Assembly (NCBI RefSeq): GCF_009833965.1
Contig: NZ_CP047165.1
Coordinates: 2,232,001 to 2,296,000, forward strand
DNA length: 64,000 nt
Reading direction: 5' to 3'
Origin: Pelistega ratti
GTDB lineage: Bacteria; Pseudomonadota; Gammaproteobacteria; Burkholderiales; Burkholderiaceae_B
In this document: in pieces, positions 57,630 to 64,000 of the stretch
Layout of the letters: every line of letters starts with the position of its first letter
How positions within the stretch are numbered: the stretch's first letter is position 1
The notes under the pieces: model-generated
What the model was told of the DNA's origin: nothing
The model's input: only the letters and a program-made list of their open reading frames with translations
The model's database searches: none
Position numbers and translations under genes: made by a program

Positions 57630-57658
57630 TTGACAAAGAAAAGGGTAGCAGATAAAAT
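57630..57658 (+). promoter_or_regulatory. Promoter of the tRNA-Gly pair
   Basis: A -35 TTGACA (57630-57635), 17-base spacer and -10 TAAAAT (57653-57658) end 13 bases before the first tRNA-Gly. Confidence 0.85.
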
Positions 57659-57671
57659 GCTAATCTTTAAT

Positions 57672-57747
57672 GCGGGAATAGCTCAGTTGGTAGAGCGCAA
57701 CCTTGCCAAGGTTGAGGTCGCGAGTTCGAGACTCGTTTCCCGCTCCA
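57672..57747 (+). tRNA. tRNA-Gly (GCC), copy 1
   Basis: A complete 76-nt cloverleaf with anticodon loop TTGCCAA and encoded CCA. It is cotranscribed with an identical copy 20 bases downstream. Confidence 0.97.
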
Positions 57748-57767
57748 TAAAGTTTCTCCTAATAAAT

Positions 57768-57843
57768 GCGGGAATAGCTCAGTTGGTAGAGCGCAACCTT
57801 GCCAAGGTTGAGGTCGCGAGTTCGAGACTCGTTTCCCGCTCCA
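57768..57843 (+). tRNA. tRNA-Gly (GCC), copy 2
   Basis: Identical over 76 nt to copy 1. The spacer differs from the upstream flank, so the duplicated unit is essentially just the tRNA. A terminator follows at 57852. Confidence 0.97.
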
Positions 57844-57851
57844 AAATTTTC

Positions 57852-57879
57852 AAGCCAAGTCAATGTACTTGGCTTTTTT
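57852..57879 (+). terminator. Terminator of the tRNA-Gly operon
   Basis: A 9-bp stem AAGCCAAGT with ACTTGGCTT and a 6-nt loop followed by a T run. Confidence 0.88.
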
Positions 57880-58197
57880 GTTATGTAAGCATCATAAAAA
57901 ATCGCTAAATCTTGTCTAGCTAAAACCTTATAATCCCTACGAATTCCCATCATCTTTTATATGACGACACCACCGTGTAGGTGATTTTATTATAATCTAC
58001 CCATCAAGATGGTAGTGATAGTAGAAAAGAGCAGTAGGGTCTTAATATTTAATATCAATATTTGATACCATGTTTTTTCTTGTTTTTTTGTATTATTCTG
58101 CCTAATAATAGGATGATATTGTTTTAATAGTTGTATATCGTAGTGCTATTTAACAATAAGTTTATGATTATTTTTTTACTTGAATGATATTAAAAAT

Positions 58198-59088
58198 ATG
58201 AGTACTAAACATGAGAAACTTGCGTTCCGTTTGGTTTGCATTTTAGAGCGTCTTAATTTAGGGCAGCGTTTGAATGTACAAGAATTGGCAGATGAATTTA
58301 AAACAGATAAACGTACCATACAGCGAGACTTAAATGAACGGTTAGGTTTTTTGGATTGGCATGAAAAAGGGACATATTATTCACTTAATAAAATGCGATT
58401 AGGTCATTTAGATAAGAAAGATATAGAACAATTTGCTCGGTTTTGTAGTATTCAAGATTTATTACCTGAAATTGACCGTAAGTTTTATCAACAGCAACTC
58501 ATACAGAGTGTACAAGTCAAGGGGCTTGCGTATGAAGATATTAAACATAAGTTGGATGATTTTAATCTGATTAACCAAGCGATAGAAACACGACATCTTA
58601 TTGAATTTAATTATCGTAAGGTAGGGCAAAAAGAAGGGAAGTATTACACTCTAGAACCGTATATCTTGTTAAACCGTAATGGTATTTGGTATGTTATTGG
58701 TATTGATCGTGAAGAAAATAAACAAAAAACATTTTGTTTTACCCAAATGGTAGCGATTTCATGCCTAGCTATAACGTTTGAACATAATCCAGAGTTGCTA
58801 AAAAACATACAGGCAAATGATAGTATTTATCATGGTAATCAATTGTCAGAAATTCTGATTAAAATTAATGCGAATGTTGCCCCTTATTTTTTAAGACGTG
58901 ATTTGTTACCTAACCAAGAAATAGTAGATGAAATGGAAAGTGGAGAGTTATTACTTAAATGCCGTCATGTCAATGAGATGGAAATTGTACCAATTGTACA
59001 ATATTGGATTCCTCACGCAACGATTGTATCCCCAGTTGAGTTGCAGCAAAAAATGGAGCAAAAATTACGAGAATATCTGAATCGCTAA
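58198..59088 (+). CDS. WYL-domain transcriptional regulator
   Basis: A 296-residue regulator with an N-terminal helix-turn-helix (LNVQELADEFKTDKRTIQRD, about residues 25-44) and a C-terminal WYL domain (RHLIEFNYRKVG and NRNGIWYVIGID) plus the WCX tail. Such proteins sense ligands or single-stranded nucleic acids and often regulate defence or stress genes. The ATG at 58198 is chosen over a TTG at 58180. It is followed 26 bases later by a small membrane protein gene. Confidence 0.88.
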   Translation: MSTKHEKLAFRLVCILERLNLGQRLNVQELADEFKTDKRTIQRDLNERLGFLDWHEKGTYYSLNKMRLGHLDKKDIEQFARFCSIQDLLPEIDRKFYQQQLIQSVQVKGLAYEDIKHKLDDFNLINQAIETRHLIEFNYRKVGQKEGKYYTLEPYILLNRNGIWYVIGIDREENKQKTFCFTQMVAISCLAITFEHNPELLKNIQANDSIYHGNQLSEILIKINANVAPYFLRRDLLPNQEIVDEMESGELLLKCRHVNEMEIVPIVQYWIPHATIVSPVELQQKMEQKLREYLNR

Positions 59089-59114
59089 GATAACTATTGG
59101 TGGGAGAAGCGTAA

Positions 59115-59423
59115 ATGCTAAAAGTAATTATATTTTTCTTTGCCGTATTAATACTTTATATGATGATAAGTAAAGTGTTGGAGGTTGTCGCTCAATTAGG
59201 TGGGTGGATAAGTAATCGACTGTCTGATTGGATGCGGGTAAGAGAGGAAAAGAGGCGATTTAATGAATTATTAAAAAATAAATCGACGATGGCTGAATTA
59301 TGTATTACCAAGAATAATAGTATGTTATCTAGGGATAAATCCGCTTCTATAAGCAGAGAAAAACAGCGATTGGAGGATTTATCGAAAGAAGAGTTAGTGG
59401 CGATTATTAGAAAAATAGTGTGA
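59115..59423 (+). CDS. Hypothetical small membrane protein
   Basis: A 102-residue protein with an N-terminal membrane segment (VIIFFFAVLILYMMISKVL, about residues 4-22) and a charged C-terminus with a helix. I do not recognise the family. GGGAGAAG precedes the ATG. It probably forms a unit with the WYL regulator upstream. Confidence 0.6.
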   Translation: MLKVIIFFFAVLILYMMISKVLEVVAQLGGWISNRLSDWMRVREEKRRFNELLKNKSTMAELCITKNNSMLSRDKSASISREKQRLEDLSKEELVAIIRKIV

Positions 59424-59482
59424 TATTTGTTGGTAATTTTAATTTGAATAGTTGTATTTTTATCACAACCTCTATTATTTGC

Positions 59483-59511
59483 TTGACAGTATTAACTATT
59501 CTCTATAGAAT
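59483..59511 (+). promoter_or_regulatory. Promoter of tRNA-Met
   Basis: A -35 TTGACA (59483-59488), 17-base spacer and -10 TAGAAT (59506-59511) end 18 bases before the tRNA. Confidence 0.85.
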
Positions 59512-59529
59512 TACATCTTTACTCTTGAA

Positions 59530-59606
59530 GGCTCTTTAGCTCAGTCGGTTAGAGCGACGGAATCATAATCCGCAGGTCCCCCGTTCGAATCGGGGAAGAG
59601 CCACCA
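59530..59606 (+). tRNA. tRNA-Met (CAT)
   Basis: A complete 77-nt cloverleaf with anticodon loop ATCATAA and encoded CCA; the first acceptor pair is G-C, so this is an elongator-type tRNA and not the initiator. A tRNA-Ile with modified CAU anticodon is possible but the overall pattern favours Met. Confidence 0.92.
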
Positions 59607-59624
59607 AAAATCTCCTTTAGAGTT

Positions 59625-59657
59625 AAGCACTTAGCAAAATTGTTAAGTGCTTTTTTT
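59625..59657 (+). terminator. Terminator of tRNA-Met
   Basis: A 9-bp stem AAGCACTTA with TAAGTGCTT followed by a T run. Confidence 0.88.
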
Positions 59658-60109
59658 GTTTTTTATTTACTTATTTTTAATAAAAGCTATCTAAGTAGGT
59701 TGCAAAAAATTTCTTTTATCTATTCAATATACGTTAATCTGTATATTGTTTTTTCTATCTTTAAAACGTATAGCAGAAGAATGTTATTTTTTGACAAAAT
59801 ATTATCTATATAAGAAAGTGCTTTTTAGGTATTGGATTAGATTTTCCCTAAGTTTTATACTATTTTTATGAATTCTAATTTGTAAAATTAAATTAAGTAG
59901 TTCTAATACGTTTAGGAGTATAGGGATTCGAGTGAAACCCAATAGAAAATGTAATAAAGTAGCTAAATAAGGTAAATTGGTAATTATATAATAACGCTGA
60001 CTCAATATTTTTGTAGAATAAATTATTTAATAGAAATAGATAGCTAGATTACTACTTGTATTATAAGTTGTTTAATGTATCTTTTATGTTGGTAATTTTG
60101 GGGTGAGAA
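59658..60109. other. Intergenic region ahead of the KilA-N gene
   Basis: About 450 very AT-rich bases. I see no gene, no attachment-site duplication of the tRNA 3' end and no convincing promoter. Confidence 0.4.
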
Positions 60110-60294
60110 ATGGTAAATGATGTGATAGTTGTACAAGAGGCAAAAATACGGGTAATAGAAAAAAATGGTGAGGATTATATCAATCTTACTGATATGCTTA
60201 AAGCAAAAGATGGTGAATTCTTTATTAGTGATTGGTTAAGAAATCGTAATACACTTGAATATATCGGTATTTGGGAAGAAATTAATAATCCTAA

Positions 60295-60326
60295 TTTTAA
60301 TTATGGCGAATTCGCCATAATTAAAA
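60295..60326. repeat. 32-bp perfect palindrome inside the KilA-N frame
   Basis: The sequence is its own complement over 32 bases with no loop, centred on GAATTC (GGCGAATTCGCC core). It encodes the NYGEFAII stretch of the KilA-N protein. Sixteen perfect pairs would not arise by chance in a short coding frame. Confidence 0.9.
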
Positions 60327-60532
60327 ATCAATCAGGATTAAATCGTTTTAAAATTAGTGTTAAAGAGTTTGTTGCTCAAACAAATGCCATTGGCTTACAA
60401 GCAAAAGCTGGGCGTTATGGTGGTACTTATGCTCATAAAGATATTGCATTAGAATTTGCAATGTGGATAAGCCCTGAGTTTAAACTTTATCTTATTAAAG
60501 AATTCCAACGCTTAAAACAAAAAGAAGCTAAA

Positions 60533-60655
60533 GAGAATAAGGTAGAATGGGATGTCAAACGTATTCTTAGTAAAGCTAACTACCGCATACATACTGATGC
60601 TATTAAAGATCATCTTATCCCTAAATTATTAAATATAAAACAACATCAATTTATT
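60533..60655. repeat. Target duplication, left copy (123 bp)
   Basis: Identical to 62304-62426. These 123 bp are coding sequence of the interrupted KilA-N gene and flank the IS directly, so they are a target-site duplication (122 or 123 bp, one base being shared with the element's end). Confidence 0.9.
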
Positions 60656-62303
60656 CCTGTCTTCGTCATTGGGTCACCCTAAAAATATTTTTGACAAATA
60701 GCCAACAATTCTTGTTGTTCTTTATCCATTTCTAAAAGGATTTTTTGCTTTTGTTTTAAATCAGGAAGCATAATATCAACCTGATACATAGTTTGTGTGA
60801 TTTCACTTGCCCGTTTTAACGAGAGTGTAGAGTGTTCCTTTTTTAAAACCGTTTCCAATGTTTTACTGATACTATAGGCAGCAAATACTAAAGCAATATG
60901 AGCACGAATTCGATGTTCTAAACGGTGGTAAATAGGATGTATCCGTAAATCTGTTTTTGAAATACGGAAGGCTCGTTCTATTTGCCATAACTGTCCATAA
61001 TGGGCGAGTAATTCTTTAGGGGGTAATGTTGTATTCGTTATATAACCTTTTAATCCATCCCATCTTTTATCTTGTATAAATTTTTCATAATCAATCTCTA
61101 TACTGAGCTCTCCTTGCAAGCGTAAGTATTTATTGTATCCTCTCTTATTAAGATGTCCCTTTGTCAATTGTCCTGTTCGGATACGTTTCTCTAAGCGTTC
61201 AAGCCCCTTTCGGCGATTATCTGCATCACGATAGGCTCTCTCATGGCTGTAATGCACTATTAAACGCTTTCCCTCTTTATCTAATTCAATGATTTGATTA
61301 TCATTATAGGGATAGTAAGCAAGCATAGCCTGTTTCAGTTGTTCATTCTCTGATTTAATTCTTGCACCAATAATATATGGATAGCCAAGGGTTTCTAAGT
61401 GGATAAGATTGTGTTTGGATAGTAAACCACTATCAGCAACCACTACTGGCTTATGCAGATTAAATTTCTGACGTATTCGCTCAATAAAAGGAATTAACGT
61501 ATTGCCCTCATAGCTTTTACCCTCATAAATATCATAGGCAATAGGATAACCCTGCTGACCCACCAACAACCCCAGATAAATCTGAGGATGTGTATGTTTG
61601 CCTACCTTAGAGAACCCTGTACGACGTAAATCATCCTCATCTTCCGTTTCAAAGTGTAATGTTGTCATATCATAGAACACAATATGAATTTGATTATCTA
61701 ACATACGTTTTGTATGCATAAAAGAAATTTGCTCTAACTGCTCTTTATATTTGTCTTCTAATTGATCTAAAAAACGATAGATAGCACTAATTTCTAATTG
61801 AACCCCTTGGTAACGTTCAAGATAACTGACGGTTTTCAGTTTACTTAAAGGAAAGGTTAGGCGAGCTAAGACAAGATGACGAAATAGGTCATTTTTGATT
61901 TGATTAAAACCAATCCAATCATAGATACGTCCAAAAATAAGCTCTGGACCAGCCATACTGACATCACTATTACTGAGTGTTTGAATCATTTTTACAATCT
62001 GTTCATCTTGCTCTGTCATCAGTAAGGAGGGTTGGTGTTTGAGTTCATCCATGTAGTGTTGGGCTTGTAATTTTAGGGCTTCTATTTCTGGACGCTTTGT
62101 GGCGGAACCCATTGTTTTAAGTAAAACATTACGTCCATTTTCTTTGCTAAGTATTTGAATACTAACACTTCCTGATTTATTTTTCTTCTCTCGAATAAAC
62201 ATGGAATATATCTTGGGTCACCCTAAATCACCCTCTATTTTAACCTAACCTATTGATTTTAAACAAAACTCAATGGGTGACCCGAAAAAAGTGACGAAAA
62301 CAG
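60656..62303 (-). mobile_element. IS1634-family insertion sequence
   Basis: An element of about 1648 bp. The left end starts CCTGTCTTCGTCA and the right end, read inward, starts CCTGTTTTCGTCA, a clear terminal inverted repeat. Further inside both ends lies GGGTCACCC. It encodes one transposase. The flanking 123-bp duplication is long; IS1634 elements are known for long and variable target duplications. The insertion splits the KilA-N gene. Confidence 0.9.
60679..62202 (-). CDS. IS1634-family DDE transposase
   Basis: A 507-residue DDE transposase of the IS1634 family. The catalytic aspartates are in VFYDMTTLHF and VVADSGLLSKHN, and the glutamate in WQIERAFRISKTDLR. The N-terminus (IREKKNKSGSVSIQILSK) has the basic family motif. 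The frame is complete, so the element may still be active. Confidence 0.93.
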   Translation of the reverse strand: MFIREKKNKSGSVSIQILSKENGRNVLLKTMGSATKRPEIEALKLQAQHYMDELKHQPSLLMTEQDEQIVKMIQTLSNSDVSMAGPELIFGRIYDWIGFNQIKNDLFRHLVLARLTFPLSKLKTVSYLERYQGVQLEISAIYRFLDQLEDKYKEQLEQISFMHTKRMLDNQIHIVFYDMTTLHFETEDEDDLRRTGFSKVGKHTHPQIYLGLLVGQQGYPIAYDIYEGKSYEGNTLIPFIERIRQKFNLHKPVVVADSGLLSKHNLIHLETLGYPYIIGARIKSENEQLKQAMLAYYPYNDNQIIELDKEGKRLIVHYSHERAYRDADNRRKGLERLEKRIRTGQLTKGHLNKRGYNKYLRLQGELSIEIDYEKFIQDKRWDGLKGYITNTTLPPKELLAHYGQLWQIERAFRISKTDLRIHPIYHRLEHRIRAHIALVFAAYSISKTLETVLKKEHSTLSLKRASEITQTMYQVDIMLPDLKQKQKILLEMDKEQQELLAICQKYF

Positions 62304-62426
62304 GAGAATAAGGTAGAATGGGATGTCAAACGTATTCTTAGTAAAGCTAACTACCGCATACATACTGATGCTATTAAAGATCATCTTATCCCTAAATTAT
62401 TAAATATAAAACAACATCAATTTATT
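62304..62426. repeat. Target duplication, right copy (123 bp)
   Basis: Identical to 60533-60655 and followed at once by the remaining KilA-N coding sequence. Confidence 0.9.
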
Positions 62427-62714
62427 TATGCTTCTGAAGCAGATATTCTTAATCAAGCACTCTTTGGACAAACAGCAAAACAATGGAAAGATGAAAACCC
62501 AGATTTAAAGGGGAATATGCGAGAATATGCTACTATAGAGCAGCTTACTGTCCTTGCAGGATTAGAAAGTCAAAATGCCCTACTTATACAACAGGAAATT
62601 TCTCAAGAAGAACGTTTAGCTATTCTAAATCGTCTTGCTATTCAGCAGATGAATTCATTACTTAAAACAGCTGCTTTAGAACAATTGAAAGAGAAATCAT
62701 TGCTAAAAGAATAA
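62427..62714 (+). pseudogene. KilA-N domain protein, 3' part
   Basis: The last 96 codons (including stop) of the interrupted gene, continuing in frame from the end of the repeat: YASEADILNQALFGQTAKQW, then helical sequence ending KEKSLLKE. An internal ATG at 62517 could start a 65-residue fragment, but without a good ribosome-binding site. Excising the IS and one repeat copy restores the full 277-residue reading frame. Confidence 0.8.
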
Positions 62715-62894
62715 ATGTATTAAAGTATATTTATAGGGTATTACTTGCTAAAAAATTTTGCTAATAAAAGAGTAAAGTTGAATTACAAGGCTATATAGCT
62801 ACTGACCAATAATTGAAAATATTATATTGCTATTTTAAGTTTAAGAAGTATTTCGGACTATTTGTTGAATAATCCTAATTCCTACGCTATCCAA

Positions 62895-62925
62895 TAAAAA
62901 AGCCCTGTGTCATAAACAACAGGGC
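62895..62925 (-). terminator. Terminator of the AhpD-like gene
   Basis: On the minus strand GCCCTGT pairs with ACAGGGC and is followed by six Ts, 30 bases past the gene. Confidence 0.85.
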
Positions 62926-62956
62926 AAAGTTATTGGAATCTATTTAAAAGATGAAA

Positions 62957-63301
62957 CTATTCACCTTTTTGTACATTATAAGCTTCTAATGCGCGTAATG
63001 AGTAAGTATAAGCAGCACCAGCATTAAGTGCAATAGCCGTTGCTAAGGCAGCGGATACTTCTGCTTCAGTAGCACCTGCTTTAACCGCTTCTTCTGCATG
63101 TACACCAATGCAACTTTCACAGCGAGTAGTAACAGCAACAGCAAGTGCGATTAATTCGCGAGTTTTAGCATCTAGTACATTACCTTCGGCGGCAGCAGCA
63201 CCAAGTGCACCATAAGCCTGTAGCATTTTAGGATATTTTTTACCTAAATTACCAAAAGATTTTTTAACATGGGCAACATCATTTTTCCAATCTGCAAACA
63301 T
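62957..63301 (-). CDS. Carboxymuconolactone decarboxylase/AhpD-like protein
   Basis: A 114-residue helical protein of the carboxymuconolactone decarboxylase family with the AhpD-type peroxidatic motif CESCIGVH (residues about 60-67). Such proteins act as alkylhydroperoxidases or thiol-dependent reductants. It is divergent from an AraC-type regulator gene 111 bases away, which may control it. AGGAG precedes the ATG. Confidence 0.88.
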   Translation of the reverse strand: MFADWKNDVAHVKKSFGNLGKKYPKMLQAYGALGAAAAEGNVLDAKTRELIALAVAVTTRCESCIGVHAEEAVKAGATEAEVSAALATAIALNAGAAYTYSLRALEAYNVQKGE

Positions 63302-63412
63302 TATTTTCTCCTAAATCAAGTGAAGTAGAAATAATTGATGATAAGTGTATTATATAAGCTTATTTCGCTGTTATAATTGTCAAATCGTCTCAACTTATAG
63401 GGTTAAAATCTC

Positions 63413-64000
63413 ATGTTTGACTATTTGGATAAATTAATTACTCTTGCACAAATTCATGGTGAGGTTAATATTCAATGTGAGTTTCAAGGGAGTTGGCAGA
63501 TTCAGCCACAAATAGATAAGCATAAAGGACTATTTCACTTAATTGAACAAGGGGAGTGTTGGCTAACCTTAGGAGATAAGTCATTTCATTTAAAAGCAGG
63601 GGATATTTTCTTTTTACCTCAACATCTTTTTCATACGATGGCAAGCCAGTCCAAAATACCCTCGCTAAGCCAAGTTGATTTTTCACAAAAGGGCATATTT
63701 GAGTTACATAAAATTGGGCAAGGGACACCAAATCTAAAAATGTTTTGTGGTACATTTTACTATCAAAAACCTTCATTGCTGATAGATGCTTTACCTGCTT
63801 ACTTGCATTTATCGCTTAATGATTCACCTTTACAACCCTTATTACAGTTATTTTTGAATGAGGCACAGCAAGTGCAAATAGGGTCAAAATCGGTTATTGA
63901 TGCCTTGGCTAATGTCTTGTTTATCCAAATTTTACGTCATGCCTTACAACTAGGGTTATTAAATCAGGGGTTATTAGCATCCTTACAAGATAAAAGATTG
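63413..64000 (+). CDS. AraC family regulator, cupin N-terminus (cut by window end)
   Basis: An open frame of 196 codons running off the window edge. It starts MFDYLDKLITLAQIHGEVN and has a cupin (AraC_binding type 6) domain with HLKAGDIFFLPQH; the DNA-binding domain lies beyond the edge. The pattern matches AraC regulators divergent from small oxidoreductase genes. Its likely target is the adjacent AhpD-like gene. Confidence 0.78.
   Translation, partial: MFDYLDKLITLAQIHGEVNIQCEFQGSWQIQPQIDKHKGLFHLIEQGECWLTLGDKSFHLKAGDIFFLPQHLFHTMASQSKIPSLSQVDFSQKGIFELHKIGQGTPNLKMFCGTFYYQKPSLLIDALPAYLHLSLNDSPLQPLLQLFLNEAQQVQIGSKSVIDALANVLFIQILRHALQLGLLNQGLLASLQDKRL

Larger units (their letters stand above)
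60110..60655 (+). pseudogene. KilA-N domain protein, 5' part, split by IS
   Basis: The first 182 codons of a KilA-N DNA-binding protein (GEDYINLTDMLKAKDGEFFISDWLRN near residues 18-43, then FNYGEFAIIKNQSG and RYGGTYAHKDIALEFAMWISPEFKLYLIKEFQRL). KilA-N proteins occur in phages and mobile elements. The reading frame leaves the gene at 60656, where an IS1634-family element begins, and the fused frame ends at 60682. The rest of the gene resumes at 62427; the rejoined protein would be 277 residues. A 32-bp perfect palindrome lies in the frame at 60295-60326. Confidence 0.82.

Noticed and set aside
57630..57908. Open frame with a repeated internal peptide over the tRNA-Gly pair
   Set aside because: The repeat is the two tRNA genes read as protein; no ribosome-binding site and the DNA is fully explained by tRNAs.
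59530..60682. Possible prophage or integrative element at tRNA-Met
   Set aside because: A KilA-N gene is near, but no repeat of the tRNA 3' end and no integrase were found downstream.
63465..63776. Minus-strand open frame near the window end
   Set aside because: It lies inside the coherent AraC-type frame that starts at 63413 and runs off the window; it shows no family pattern.
1..64000. CRISPR array
   Set aside because: No set of short regularly spaced repeats was found; the repeats present belong to hsdS, tRNAs, the lysR duplicate and the IS target duplication.

Overview
The window looks like the chromosome of a low-GC betaproteobacterium. The runs purD-nadD-rsfS-rlmH-maf with yebC upstream, radC/fkpB-ispH, and rpmB-rpmG fit the Alcaligenaceae (Pelistega, Taylorella or Oligella type). 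This is inferred from gene order and base composition only; no rRNA or species marker is present.

Layout. Positions 1-20.9 kb are mostly housekeeping: ETF-ubiquinone oxidoreductase, aminopeptidase P, ribosomal proteins L33, L28 and L31B, a Pho-box-controlled alkaline phosphatase, a MATE exporter, a GT39 glycosyltransferase, radC, fkpB-ispH, the purD-to-maf run, yebC and a HerA-like ATPase followed by a small palindromic MITE-like element. Positions 21-28.3 kb are accessory: two LysR regulators, several exported alpha/beta hydrolases, and an aldo-keto reductase/carboxylesterase/hydrolase operon that carries two copies of the 9-bp Haemophilus-type DNA uptake signal, so it probably came from a Pasteurellaceae donor.

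Positions 28.7-38.4 kb hold a type I restriction-modification island: small HsdS-like gene, hsdR, a DUF3800 gene, hsdS, hsdM, a silent half-hsdS cassette, a tyrosine recombinase, and a second silent half-hsdS cassette in inverted orientation. Matching repeats in all the hsdS segments make this a likely recombinase-driven specificity-switching (shufflon) locus. It abuts a tetR gene, beyond which lie two genes for exported proteins.

Positions 41-45.6 kb encode a FecBCD-type ABC importer joined to a pseudoazurin and, after a gap, a DcsG-like ATP-grasp ligase. The importer operon has a well-spaced FNR-type site and -10 box, suggesting oxygen-limited expression. Positions 45.8-59.7 kb carry DNA repair genes (ogt, tag, mutS), a LysE transporter, a DyP peroxidase, a RoxA-like ribosomal oxygenase, MscS, a Phd/VapC toxin-antitoxin pair with a palindromic operator, murB, a WYL regulator and tRNAs for Cys, His, Gly (two copies) and Met.

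The last part contains a KilA-N gene with a 32-bp perfect palindrome inside its coding sequence. It is split by an IS1634-family element flanked by an unusually long (about 123 bp) direct repeat of the target. An AhpD-like gene and a divergent AraC-type regulator cut by the window end close the region.
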